Shown here: piece after piece, positions 32,865 through 45,115 of the stretch
Layout of the letters: each line of letters opens with the position of its first letter
How positions within the stretch are numbered: the first letter of the stretch is position 1
NCBI GenBank assembly: GCA_030374805.1
Contig: JARGSG010000051.1
Location: forward strand, 342,579-406,578
Reading direction: 5' to 3'
DNA: 64,000 nt
From: Gracilaria gracilis
Lineage: Eukaryota; Rhodophyta; Florideophyceae; Gracilariales; Gracilariaceae
Position numbers and translations under genes: made by a program
Notes under the pieces: generated by a model
The model's input: the letters and a program-made list of their open reading frames with translations, nothing else
The model's database searches: none
Told to the model about the DNA's origin: nothing

Positions 32865-34625
32865 CTAACCTCTGGTACTAGGTTTTCCAGGATCATCTAC
32901 GCGTTGACGCTTGCAAGGTGGGCTCTGCAGACCACTGGGCGGCGAACCTTCGGACGAGCTCTCATCACTTAGGGCGAGACCATACTGGGCTTCGACGATT
33001 CCTACGACCTGTTTGGACACCATTCGCGCGTTGTCCTGTAGGGCTTTGGAAATAGAGTCCTTTAGGGTCCTGTTCTGCTCCAATAAAGCTGCGTACCGAG
33101 ACGCCCGACGGACCCAAGAGCGTGCGCGTATCAACAAGTCCTGTAGGTCCCCGGAAAAGTTGAGACCAACGGACGAGGCGACCTGACGTAGGTCTTCCGC
33201 AGCTTGGATCAGGTCATCAGCAGTGGCTGAAACAGAAGGAAAAGGGGCAATCGCTACTATCGCCCGCTGGTCAACATGTGCGTTTTCATGGGCCACTGGA
33301 ACGTCTGCCTCCACTGTTGGCGAGCCACATGGGGCAGAGACATCCTGCTCTAGGAACGGACCTTCGGTATTACTGCCCCCGAGCGGCACAGCCGCATCGA
33401 TTACCCCAGGACTAGACAACGAATGGGCGTTTTTTTCATCGATGACCACATTAGGACCAATTGGAATAACAGGCAGCTCTTCCTCCGGTTCGGACGCAAG
33501 AAGTGACGTGCCCTCAAGGACGTTCTGGGACGTGAACCCCTCACCTTTCTGCAAATAGTTTTGCAGTTTCCAACGAGGTACTGCCGTTGGGTTCTTCTTC
33601 AAGGGCTTAGACAAATGAGCCTTGCCATTATCATGACCCCACGGGTGGCGCGGGATGTTCCGAAAGAAATCGCTCTCGTAGTCGTACCAGAGGTATCCAG
33701 GGGTCTGCCACCAATCAACGGTTAGGAAGTGATCCAAGACGGTCTCCGTGGCCTCCAAAGTGAACTCGGTCCCACCGATGATGTTTTGAATTCCAAAACA
33801 GTGCCGGAAGTACCGGATCAACGATACTGGAAGAGGGCACAGACGCCTTTTGAGACAACGGAGGCCAATTCATTTGGACCAAATACGGCAATCTTTGCTC
33901 CGAAAGTTCGTACGCACTACATATCTCGAAGTATGCAGAAAGGCCATAAGGACAAAATCCGCCTACTCGACGAATGCAATTTGCCAGATCCATCCAAGGT
34001 GAATAGTTCTCGGGGCCGGCATATGGCGCGCATGGTAGGCGAAGATAGAAGGCGTTGGGGCCATAAGCAGCGGGGAAACCTTCCAGAAACCATGGAATCG
34101 ATTGTCCACAGAAAACTCCGGTACGGCCACGTAGAGTCCCTGTCGAGCTCTCGTGGGCATATCGTGGAACTCTACATCATGCCAGCAAAGAAAAAAACGA
34201 AGGGAATTACGAATCCTTGCGTCGGGCTCCACCAGATCGCCCCAGAAATCCCGATTGGCCACCCAGCATATCTGGTCGTACGGAGATAGAAAGTACATGA
34301 GTCCCAAAGGATTGTGACCTGCCGGCGGGAACAGAACGTCTACACTATCCGGCAACTTGCGCTCCAGTTATTCCACAAGGAAGTTCAGTCGCCATTGGCA
34401 ATCAACGTCCTCCGGACAACGAACGAATGGAATATCCACAGGGACAATCTCACGAGGGCGCGCTCCATTACGGACGTCCGTCGGCTGATGCAACCAACGG
34501 TTTCTCCAAGAAACCGGTCGGGCGTTCTTGCTCTGACGCGGAAAGTCCGGTACGGCCTCGAAGCGGCGAGCATCGAAGTAACGACTCCCCATTGAGTTCA
34601 AATACTTCCCGACGAACCAGGGCAC
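32865..34625 (-). pseudogene. long antisense frame in the gypsy 3' region, unidentified protein
   Basis: A single minus-strand frame of about 587 codons from the ATG at 34625 to the stop at 32865, broken only by in-frame stops at about 34368 and 33963. The N-terminal two thirds is rich in Trp, Phe and Tyr and looks globular (CWVANRDFWGDLVEPDARI, LVEATETVLDHFL-type segments, VDWWQTPGYLWYDYE). It ends in a polar linker, a helical segment (AALLEQNRTLKDSISKALQDNARM) and a basic patch PPCKRQRVDDP like a nuclear localisation signal. It lies between the chromodomain and the 3' LTR, antisense to the element. I do not recognise the family. It may be an antisense accessory gene of this element family or a captured host gene. 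Confidence 0.55.
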
Positions 34626-34860
34626 GGTGAACTCATGGTTGTTGCGCGGCCGCCCGGAGATGTGGTTGAAGAGCGTGCCGGGCGTCTATCGGGAAGCTGC
34701 TACAACAGCAGAAGAGTTTGCCATTTGGCCAACGGAAAAATTACGAAAGGCGCGTCAATGGCCGTATTGGAAAGAAAGCTGCCGTGGTCGACCCAGAAGA
34801 ACAGAATTACTGCGATTGATGCAGGCTTGACTGAGTCGTTCAAGCCTAAGGAGGGGGCAA

Positions 34861-35230
34861 TGTGAGAGAGCGATTTTTGAAGACCAACCAGCCGGAGGAC
34901 TCGCATGGAAGTGCAACACGTGTACGGGCCTGCATAGGTACCACCACGTGTGCACGTTTTTCCAGGGGCCTATTTCTTATTTCATATCATTAGATTAGCC
35001 ATTAGGATCTTCTGTACATATAAGATAGGGCACATTACAGTGCCACAGGGTCGAGGCGCCTTGGTGCAGATACTTAAGCACCTCGAGCAGCGCCGCCCTT
35101 CAGATTGTAAACCGGACACCCTCTTGGTCACGACTAGTCCCCAAGCTTGCAGTTTCCTTGCCTCTCGGTCTTCGAGCCGCCACTAGTGCACCATACGTCC
35201 TCTAGGAGTGCATAGTTAGTGTTCGCCCAT
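34861..35230 (+). repeat. probable gypsy 3' LTR
   Basis: It follows a purine-rich tract (AAGGAGGGGGCAA) and begins TGTGAGAGAGCG, the usual gypsy arrangement. It contains a TATA-like ACATATAAGATAGG near 35017. The right end is uncertain because I found no second copy on the left side of the element. Confidence 0.5.
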
Positions 35231-35299
35231 TGTACCTCCATACCAGAGGTGTCGCCGTCATCCCCTTCCCACGTGGACCGCTCTGCCAAGCTACCATCG

Positions 35300-37206
35300 A
35301 GGCCTTAGGAGTGAGCCATCTTTGCCCCATATCCTAAACTGTGAGGAAAAAGACTATGCCGACATGGAATTGAGTGACATGTCTTGTCCAGATGACACCT
35401 CCAACTCTGATACATCCAGTCACCCCAGTGAAGATGACCTTTTTGCACCTGCGCCTGATGTCCACGATGCTTCTCAGAGTACCAGTGATGTTTCCACACT
35501 AGTTCCACATGTTGAGCCTGAAGTGCAAGAGACGCAGCCTGTTCGTTGATCCACACGTGAGAGTAAGAAGTCTATGCGTTTGTGGGGTGGAACTGCTCTT
35601 CTCCCAGCCAGTGATGACATTCTTTCTTCTTATGGTGAAGCTGTGTCACGTCTTGATTCCGAAGCATGGAAGAAGGCGATGAAGAGCGAGTACCTATCAC
35701 TGATAGAGCATGCACATGGGATCTAGTGCCTAGGCCAGCAGACAGCAACGTGATTTCGCCCAAGTGGGTGTACGTTCAGAAGTATGAAGCTGCACCATCT
35801 CATGAACCAAATTTGAGGTACAAGGCTCGTAGGGTTACTAGAAGATTCCTGCAGATCAAAGGTGTGGACTTCTCAGAGACTTGCGCACCAGTGGTGAAGT
35901 TTACTCGGATCAGGATGATTCTGTCAATTGCCGCTGTGCGAGACTTTCATTTGCACCAGATGAATGTGAAGACTGCGTTTCTGAACGGCGACCTCGAGGA
36001 GACAGTGTATATGGAGCAGCCAAAAGGTTTCATACAGCAAGGGAACGAAGACTTGGTGTGTCGTTTGCAGAAAGCCATCTATGAGCTCAGATAGGCACCA
36101 AGGCAGTGACATGCAAAGATATACACGTTCCTTGTTGATGAGATGGGGCTAAAGCCGAATGACGCACATGAGTGTGTGTACACCGAGATAGTACTGGGAT
36201 TTGTGGTTATCATTTCTCTATACGTGGATACCCTGCTGATTGCAACTCCGAGCACGGAAACCACGAATCTCGTAAAGGCAGAGCTGTCAACTCGGTTCCG
36301 CATGAAAGACATCAAGGAAGCTCGTATGGTTCTCGGATTCGAGATCCACCGTGATCAACCTAGTCGACAGCCGTACCTGACTCAGTCTGCGTACATGCAA
36401 AAGGTCTTGGAACGTTTTGGCATGCATCAGTCTAAGCCAATTGACACTCCAATGGAATTCGGTGTGGACTTGTGTGTTGTTGAGGAGGTACTCACGCATG
36501 TTCCGTATCGTCAGGCGATTGGCAGTCTCATGTCTTTGTCTGAGAGAACTCTTCCAGATATCTCATACGCAGTGTACAAACTTGCAAAGTATGTCGAGAA
36601 ACCTGGAGAGACTCACTGGAAGGCAGTCAAACGTGTGCTTCGCTATCTCAACGGTACTTGCTTCTTTGGACTCACCTACGGCTCTACCACTGATTTGGAA
36701 CTGCACGGCTATGTGGACTCTGACTGGGCAGGCGATGTTGCCAACCGCAAGTCTACCAGTGGATATGTGTTCATGATGAGCGGTGGTCCATTGTCCTGGA
36801 GTTCGCGTCAGCAAGAATTGGTTGCGCTGTCAAGTGCTGAAGCTGAGTATGTGAGTCTGTGCTCTGGTACCAAGGAAGCAATCTGGCTAAGGCAACTTTG
36901 GAACGGCAGTGATATTGTGATTGGAGTTGAGGTGGACGGGTCTGTCAAAGTCTTGGTTGAACCGACGCATGTGTATGTTGACAACCAGGGCTCCATCGGC
37001 CTTGCTCGAAATGGAGTTGTGAACAAGCGAACGAAGCACATCGACATTTGGTTCCACTTCACTAGAGACGCTCTGCGTGACAAGTCCATCGTGCTGTTCT
37101 ACTGTCCAACTGATTCCATGGTTGCCGATATGCTAACCAAGACTCTTGCCCGAGTGAAGCTCGAGAGGTTCCGCAAGGAGTGTGGCGTGCAGCACCTAGA
37201 GCTATA
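35300..37206 (+). pseudogene. copia element E, RT-RNase H part
   Basis: A second copia lineage, distinct from A/B/C. It starts in the linker before RT; gag, protease and integrase are absent. There is a stop at 35548, a frameshift near 35680, and stops at 36092 and shortly after. Motif A reads QMNVKTAFLNGDL (Asp to Asn) and motif C reads SLYVDTLLIA (second Asp to Thr), so the RT is inactive. From 36143 a 354-codon frame runs to the end with the RNase H signatures DSDWAGDVANRKSTSGY and SSAEAEYVSL, closing LARVKLERFRKECGVQHLEL. Confidence 0.9.
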
Positions 37207-37238
37207 AAGTCAGTGACAGAGAGGGGGGGGGGGAGGGG

Positions 37239-37316
37239 TGTTCGATGTTGACCTAATGCTTTCACTGAAACCAAAAGCGCAGGGGAGTATGGGCTGTTTT
37301 GGAAGGTGCTGCTGGA
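37239..37316 (+). repeat. start of the 3' LTR of element E
   Basis: It follows a 20-bp purine tract (G-rich) and begins TGTTCGATGTTGACC, matching the inverted LTR at 22450. It is cut after about 78 bp by the 5' LTR of element C. Confidence 0.75.
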
Positions 37317-38417
37317 TGTTAATGTATGGATGTGGTGGAGTGCCTTTCAGTCCCTCAAGGGTGCACCAAGTACTTGGAATACAAAGCTGCAGGGGAGCAT
37401 GAGCATTTTCGGGCACCCTCATGAGAAAAGTGCATATGCGTGTCTCCGCGAACCAACGTGATACTGCAATATGATTGGCTACTGCAAATGGCTACATGCC
37501 ACGTGGTTTGCACAAGTGGAACGTGTTTTATGGAGCGAGAAGGGCAGATGGTACAAGTGGTACGCTGTGATTGGCTCGTCTGTGTTCTCGGAAATGGAAT
37601 TTCACATTCAAAAATGCTAGTTTTGGTGACCGATTATCTGGTGACATTTTCCAATTTTGTTTTCCGATATTGGGGTTTGATATGAAGAAATACGTATTTC
37701 GTGTGCTTGTTTGACATTCAAAATTTGCAGTTCTGGAAATTCACCAGCTTTAGAATTTCAAATATGCTAGTTATGGAACTGGGGAATTTCCAGAACTGCA
37801 AATTTTGAATGTCAAACTAGCACACCAAATACGTACCTCCTCATATCCAACCGAAATATCGGAAAAAAATTGGAAAAAGTCACCAGATAATCGATCACCA
37901 AAACTGGCATTTTTGAATGTGAAATTCCATTTCCAAGAACACAGACGCTGCAGCCTGTAGAAGGTGGCCAGTTATGCGTCAGCATAGTATCTGCTATTAC
38001 AGGCCATTGTGAGGGGTTGTGCAATGTATGCGACTCTGGGCTACTATGAAGGGTTTTGGAGCGAATGTGCGAATCTGAGCTGCGCGAAGGGGTTTGCTGT
38101 GCCAGACCGAAACTGTCAATTTTTTAGAGCCAAATATGGATCATGGAGTTGGCATTGGATTTGGCGCGATTTGATGTAGTTTTTTGAGTTCGTATTGTGT
38201 TTTGCGCGCGCTTTTGCTGTCAAAGTGTACACTCTGACAGCGTGTGCTGTTATGTCGCTGGCTGCGACGGCGGTGGCGTGCGCTAGAGTATTTGTAGGTT
38301 GCAGTCGCTGCCCGACCACTAAACGCGGGGAGAAGGTGGCCTACCACAGTTTCTTGTTTTACCCATCTACTTTACTTCTTCTTCCTTCCCTTCTCTAACC
38401 TTGCGTTTGTTGCATAA
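37317..38417 (+). repeat. 5' LTR of copia element C, carrying a MITE
   Basis: A-type LTR (TGTTAATGTATGG...GTTGCATAA) of 1,101 bp. It is longer than the A copies because of the 371-bp fold-back insertion at 37577-37947. The GGTTATGGGCC leader motif follows. Confidence 0.85.
37577..37947. mobile_element. 371-bp fold-back MITE in the LTR of element C
   Basis: Starts CGTCTGTGTTC and ends GAACACAGACG. The arms are about 165 bp and nearly perfect inverted repeats, separated by a loop of about 40 bp (around 37743-37785). The uninterrupted A LTR reads TTGGCTGCAGCC at this point, so the insertion site is exact, with a 2-3 bp duplication (CT or GCT). It is AT-rich and non-coding. Confidence 0.88.
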
Positions 38418-39215
38418 GGTTATGGGCCTAGAGCGTCGACTCTTCGCAGACTCACGCTCTTCTACTAACATTTCTTGTAGATTCTAAGGAGGTTCCTCTT
38501 ATCTGCGACAATTGTGTACCGTGCTGCTCTTCCTCCGGCGAGCGGTGAAAACATATCGCGTTTGTTACTAACCCTCCCGGCGCGCATAAGGAAGTCAGCT
38601 TAATCCCGCTTTTGGCAGTGAGGCGGGGAGGTCGAGAAATCTGACCGGCGCAAGACCGAGCAACATTCTCGCAAGCGACTAGCAAAGGCTAACTGGTTAA
38701 CGCATATCTTTGCCTACTAACCTCCCTGGGGCGTCTCGTAGAGATAGTAAAGCGCCGGGCTTTGAAGTACGCAGAGCTTGGTAGGTCATCAAACCGTACC
38801 TCACCCGGAGAGAGTAACCAGGGATCAGAGGTTCGGACCTCTAGGGTAACCGGAGCTAGATAACTCCTGCAAGTGGACCCGCTGGATCTTCTTCTTCTTG
38901 TCCTTGTTTCCGGGTTTGAGTTCTGTTTCACGCGTGAGTCTACTCCAGGCGTCGAGTACCCGAACTCCGCTGGTGATCGCGGACGGGACGCGTCCCGAAG
39001 AGCGTTGTAGACTTATTTACAAGGTCTCCGCTGGCGCCCTCGCTGTTGAGTGTTGAGACTACTCCACTCCAGCCTTTACACTCTTTGTGTAACATAAGCA
39101 TTGAGTCCCTTACTCTGCTTCTAATCTTCTATGTCAACGTCACTTTTGCTCTTCTTCTCTGTTCTCTTCTTAGTTTCCTGGATCTGATCGCAACTGAGAA
39201 GGGAAGTCTTGGACA
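38418..39215 (+). other. leader of element C
   Basis: Primer-binding region (TGGGCCTAGA) and about 790 bp of untranslated leader, similar to the leaders of B and the inverted A piece. Confidence 0.65.
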
Positions 39216-42200
39216 ATGTCGGACTCCGAAAGGGAAAGCGAGAAGAACTCTGGTGTGAAGATTCCCCGCTTCCATGGAAAGCGCGGGGAGGATTACGCAC
39301 TTCGGAGGCACCGTCTTCGTTCCGCATGTCGCATCAAAGCTGTCTGGAATGTTGTGAAAACCGATGCTGAACACTCAGTGTCAACTGAAACTACCACAAC
39401 TGATGGTCAGGGATCATCTGCGGATGCCATCCGCACTTTGTCCAAACGTGAAAAGGCTTGCGGAATCATCATTTGTGCTCTTGGCGATGCTTCCTTACGT
39501 ATTGTATTGGATTTCGATGACGATCCAGCCCGGATGCTCAAGTTGTTGAACGCACGTTACGCATCTAATCGCACGGTGTCCAGGATCGCGGTTCAGACCC
39601 AGCTGTTCCGTATGCCCTATAATGGTCAGAACATGTCTGAGTATGTCGACCTGTTTACGGCCTGGTTCTCGCAGTTGGATCGCATGGGCAAGGATGCCGC
39701 TGTGCCGGAATCCCATAAGGCCTCCATGCTCTTGGCTTCTATTGATCCGCAAAGTTCTTTGGAGTCTACGGCAGCCGCTTTGCGCACCAAGGAAATATCC
39801 GAAATAACGTGGGACTACGTTGCTACGGCTCTCATTGATGAGTACAATGCCTGGCATATGACTTCAGGGCGTAGTCGCAATCGCAAAAGGGGCAAAGGAA
39901 AAGCATCTGGTAGGCAGTCCGGTACCTCTGCGAGTTGCACCAGACGAGATGAGAATGACTCCGATGATGCTCCAACCGCTCGCGCACTCACGGCCGGTGC
40001 CAACAATGGTCATCACTGCGACTTTTGTGATCGTGATGGACAATGGACCGATGCTTTATGAACCCAGACAATCCGGATAACCATCTACCAAAGTGTATTC
40101 TGAAAAAACTGACAGTCAAGCCAAAAGAAAGACCTGGTGGATCCAAACCATCTGGAAAGTCCTCTGGCAAGTCCTCCAAGATCTAAATAGCGGGAATGTC
40201 TATGGAGAAGGCGACGGTTCTACCTCCAAACCAGAGAGAAATGGACACATATGCTGATAGCGGCGCTACCTCGCAATACTTCCACTCGGTTTCGGCCTTC
40301 ATTCCTAGCACACTGCATGATGTGGAGAAGCTCTATATACCGCTTGCGGATAAGACATGTGGGTCTGCAACCCAGCGTGGAGATGTGATACTCCCGTTTG
40401 AGAATGAATATGAACTTGCGCCTGACCGATGCGTTATTGGTTCCATCCATGGAGTACTAATTGGTATCTATTGGATGCTTGGCCGACAAACAGATCGAGT
40501 CACGGTTCCGTTCCGCACATGTTCGTCTGATTCATGAAAATGGCTTATTTATTGAGTCAGAAGAACGCGATAAACGTTCGGGTCTTTACACTCTGCCAGA
40601 ACAGGTAATGCATTTCACTCATGAACACGGTCTTCTCTCCAGCCAAGTTGAGATAGATTGTGCGTTGAAGGCCTCAAAGACTGCTTTGACACAATTATGG
40701 CACCGCCGACTTGCGAACATTAACCCAAGGGATTTGCAAGTAGTCCACAAACATGCCGATGGAGTTCCGAGTCTGGCACAAATGAAGGAGGTATGTCGGT
40801 CTTGCCGCCTTGGAAAAGCACATAAACTTCCATTTTCTGGCATGTTTGTTCGTGAATCGTCTGTTGGTGACAGAGTGCACACTGACATTATCGGTCCACT
40901 CACTCCGTCGTTCCCAGACAGATTCAGGTATGCGTCGGCATTCGTGGATGGCCACTCGCGTTATGTGAACATTGGATTCATGAAACATCGCAGCGAGATC
41001 AGTGATGTATACGACGGTGTTGCGCAGAAGCTCAAGCAGCTTGGAGAAGCGGTGGTGAAGAAGCTGCACTCTGATGATGCCAAGGAGTATATTTCACTGC
41101 AAGAAAACGAACAATATGGGTTTGGGTACACATCATTCTCACCTCCGTATACTCCGGAGCACAATGCAATTTCCGAGCGCATCAATCGCACCATGGAGGA
41201 AGCTGCTCGAGCTATGCTCATTCAGGCCAATCTGTCGGAAAGTTTGCGGGTCCTTGCATTGAAACATGTACTATTTGTGCGGCACCGCGTTCCACCATTC
41301 AGCAGCTGGAAGTACTCCATACTCTTTATTGACTCGGAATAGACCGGATTTGAAGCACACCGGTGTGTTTGGATGTGCTGCTTTCGTACTGAAGGTGATC
41401 GAAGGAACCAAGTTCGAGTCTCGTGCCCTTGCGGGGGTGTACTCGCAGACTCTTGAGCATGGTGTCTTTGAAATTCTTGTTGGACATAATTATGGTGTGC
41501 CGCGTATCATACGCTCGCGTCATATCACATTTGATGAGGATTCGTTCCCAGGCGCAGAGCACTTAGAAGAGTACATGGATAATGAGAGTGCATTCGACAC
41601 TCACTACAGTGTTGATTCTGGACCATGCTCTAACTCATATGATTCGTGCTCTGAAGATCCTGACGAAGTAGATCTGGATCACATCTATGGCAATATGAGT
41701 GTCTCTGATAAAGGCTCCGAAGAAATGGGTGACGAATCACTACTTGCACCAAGTAATGAAGATATCGATGGTGACGAACAACATGTTGGCAGTGACAAAT
41801 CTAGTCATGAAAGCGATCATGAGGTTGACACCAAAAATGACCACGATACTCCTGGTGACACAACGGAAGTTACTGAGACATCGCAGTTCCCGCAGCGTAC
41901 GCGCCGTACACCACGAAGGTGGTTTATGGCTGGATCTGCAACGTCATCTGCAATTGAGATTACCACAAGTGATGAGCCCACTCTTAAGGAAGCAATGTCC
42001 GCAACGCCTACAGAGCAAAGTCTATGGCGAGCAGCCATTGAAGATGAGCTTGCATCACTTGAGTCGAAGAATAATTGGAAAGAGGAAAAATTGCCATCGC
42101 AACAACCACTTCCCACTCATATTGTGCTCAAGGTCAAGCGTAATGCAGATGGTTCAGTGAAACGCTTCAAGGTTCGAGTCGTAGCTGGTGGTAATCACCA

Positions 42201-43225
42201 AACCTTTGGTGAGAACTAAATGGAAACGTATGCCCCGTGATGTCATTTGGCATAGTACGTTTCTTCTCCTACTTGACGTTATGCTTGCAAATGTACATTG
42301 CTCGGTGGATTGGAAAACTGCATTCCTCAACGGGGAGATGTTTGGGTGATATCGCCACGGGGTGTTCCTGGACTCGGCTCACGATGTTATAAGCTTCAAA
42401 AGACGATGTACGGGCTGAAACAAGCACACTTGACATGGCACACTAAGTTCACTCGCGATCTTAGAGCCATTGGTTTCGAAGAGTTACAAAGTGCACCTTG
42501 TGTGTTTCCCCGGACAAGTTAAAAAAAGGATACGCATACATTCTTGTGTACGTGGAAGATCTGTTAATCTTCACTCCCTGTGCAGAAGAGCGGTCTGGGA
42601 TTTTGGGGGAGCTTTGCAGCTTGTACAAGATTAGTATGGAAGAAACAGTGACTCTGTATCTTGGCGTGGAACTCACTTGGAAGATAAACGATGATGATCC
42701 TTTGACTGGGGTGCAACTTAGCCAACCGTGGTACGTCAATGGAATGCTTCGACGCTTCGGTCTCAACCGGTGCAAGCCAGCTCGCAGTCCTATGGTAGAA
42801 TCTTTCTTCACTGGACTTGGGGAGGAGGAAGACAAATCACCTCAAAATGTGCCGCTTATCAGCAAATGATCGGGTCTCTGCTGTATTTGGCACTTTGCAC
42901 TCGCATGGACATTCCAGCACCGGTACTCATTCTTGCACGTTACCAAAGCAATCCGACAGCATACTGCCATAGGGCAGCGAAATGCGTTCTGAGTTACCTA
43001 CAAGTGACTCGCAGACATGGACTGAATTATTACGCGGGCTCCTTTGACATGGAATCGTATGTGGACTCGGCCTTTGCGGGCGAAAAGTCCGGTTGCAAGT
43101 CTATATCGGGGTACAGGATCAAGTTTGAGTCAGCTGTGGTATTTTTTGGTGCGAGGAGGCAAGCTTCGGTGGCGTTGTCCACTGCAGAAGCTGAGTACTA
43201 TGCTTCGACCAAAGCGACGCAACTA
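39216..43225 (+). pseudogene. copia element C gag-pol, decayed and 3'-truncated
   Basis: ATG at 39216 (MSDSERESEKNSG...). The gag capsid region is intact to the zinc knuckle, where a small deletion causes a frameshift (CDFCDRDGQ then a stop at about 40060). The protease has DSGATSQYF. The integrase has LWHRRLANINPRD, DIIGPL and AISERINRTMEE. A frame break occurs near 42225. RT motif C reads YVEDLLIF, with the first catalytic Asp of the pair changed to Glu. RNase H is cut at AEAEYYASTK (about 43225) and no 3' LTR follows. Confidence 0.9.
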
Positions 43226-44527
43226 AGTATGACATGGTGTTTGGAATAAATTTCTTTTTGTCGTCTTAGAAAAAATTTGTTGCGCCTAGAATTGTTAATG
43301 TTCTTGAATGTTACGGATTGATAAACAGAATTTGATGGAGAAGAGTGACAAAAATGTACTTGGTATGAAGCAGACAAAAAATTAAACTTCGCTATTATAT
43401 TGTGGCACGTGACATATGTATTTGATGCCCAAAACATAGAGGGCTCATATTCATTCTCCATCATTTCATCAGATGACCTGTTTTTGTCGATTAAATACCA
43501 CGAAAAGGTCTCTTGCAGGCAAGGTGGGCAATTAATGGTTTTTATGATAGTCAAAATAACAGCTTGGAAAGTCCTTTACGATTTCATTGATCATTGTAAA
43601 AATCTTTGCACCTATAATTAGAGTATGCGATGAAACTATTATTGAAATCAATTGAAGTCAAAAGAAGGTTGTTAACCTTACGGATTTTTAAGTTTTCTGC
43701 TCTTAGTACTTGTATGTGTTTTTAAGTTTTTGTAGGATAAAGAGTTTTTTACATAATAGGATCCGTGACCTTAAGAGAATTTTCTTGTGATTGGGTAAAC
43801 TGCCGTGTTTATTTGAAAATAAACATTACATTTTATAAATACGTGGTAAGAAAAATGAGATAAATAAAACGTCAAAAAACATAGAATCAAAGAATAAAAG
43901 AACTGATAAATTAAATTTGATGATGACGTCTGGGAAAGAACTGTAAAAATAAGAAAGTTACATATGCAAACCATGAGCCATTTCTCATAAAGCAATAGAG
44001 TTGAGTACTAAAAATATAAAGAAAATATAGGAGGGGCGTGATAAATTTTGTTGCGACAGTAGATGTTAAGAATTTGAAAAGTAAATATCACTTAAGAAGT
44101 AGAAGTCATGACGCGCATAAAAGAATATGACGGATCGGGGATTAAAGGATTCTAAAGTAAGATAAGCAACAGTGTAAATATAAAATAGAAGGGGCAAGAG
44201 CCACACGGTTACGACTTTTTATTCGTTTGGAAAGAATCGCTACCTGAGCGGCCAATCAAAATGAAAATGCTTCCGGAGTACAACTGATTCTTGTGGGGCT
44301 GAGACATGCGCGTTACTGGCGGCAGGACGGGCAGGAAAATTGAGGATGTGGATCCGTCTGGGTCTGAATTCTTTATAGGCGACGTGGAGATGCTAAAAGA
44401 CATGATTAGGCACCAAAAAACCTCCGCTGTCCTGCGGATGCCCACAGAACTCCACCGGAGATTCTGGGACTCTTTATTGTGTACGGTTCTGGTCTGGCCC
44501 ACACTCCGTGGTCCTAAACACATGACA
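43226..44527. other. AT-rich segment, no gene recognised
   Basis: The base composition falls sharply to AT-rich right after the truncated RNase H of element C, with many A/T runs to about 44200. A plus-strand frame at 44306-44947 overlaps the left arm of the inverted duplication and lacks support. I see no transposon ends or RNA gene. Confidence 0.5.
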
Positions 44528-44575
44528 ATGCTACTGCTCTCTTATCCCTGGCAAATAAACAGCAGCCTGAGCAGC

Positions 44576-44998
44576 TCAGAGCACATTTCGGCATGCCCTC
44601 CTGCACGATCCTCTCGGCCTTCCAGCGGGAGCTTGGGAGCACACGTTATCCCTGCATCCCTGGGTGCAACTGTTCCTGCAGGCACGCGACTGGCGTTGCA
44701 CTGGCCACAACTTTACGTCCTCCACACCAAGGAACCTGGACAGAACGTTCACACATTCATGTACATTTGCGGTACCATCCCAAGAATTCCAGTCACACTG
44801 AGGCATCTGACGCTGAGCAAACGCCTTCTGCAGGCGCACGAAATGGACTGCACTTTCGTCATCAAACTGGACACCCACACGCATCACATGAGAGCAATAC
44901 GCAACGTTGTTGGGCAGGTTGCACCCCGGCAGTTGCGACGAAAATGACAAGTTCAACACACTGAAAAGCACAACGAGAGTGACAAAGACCATATTCAT
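44576..44998 (-). CDS. small secreted Cys-rich protein, copy 1
   Basis: 140 residues from the ATG at 44998. An N-terminal hydrophobic stretch (VFVTLVVLFSVLNLSF) looks like a cleavable signal peptide, with a likely cut after FSS. The mature part has about ten Cys (GCN, YCS, QCDW, ECV, then CRNSC, GCRDNVC, SCRRAC) and a basic C-terminus. I do not recognise the family. A further in-frame GTG upstream is not used as start because the signal peptide follows the ATG. The protein is identical to copy 2. A TATAAATA lies about 118 bp upstream on the same strand. Confidence 0.75.
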   Translation of the reverse strand: MNMVFVTLVVLFSVLNLSFSSQLPGCNLPNNVAYCSHVMRVGVQFDDESAVHFVRLQKAFAQRQMPQCDWNSWDGTANVHECVNVLSRFLGVEDVKLWPVQRQSRACRNSCTQGCRDNVCSQAPAGRPRGSCRRACRNVL

Positions 44999-45115
44999 GA
45001 TTGGTGAACGATGTTTATGTAGTTGCGAATGGCGAGAAGGAGTGCTGATGAAAGGTAGAACTGGTTGCGTCGGAGGTTGAGATCCGCTCTCAACAGCGAC
45101 CAATTGTGAGCTCTG

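Noticed and set aside
44306..44947. Plus-strand 213-codon frame
   Set aside because: Its right half is the antisense of the secreted Cys-rich gene, and the equivalent antisense frame in the other arm differs in extent; no motif.
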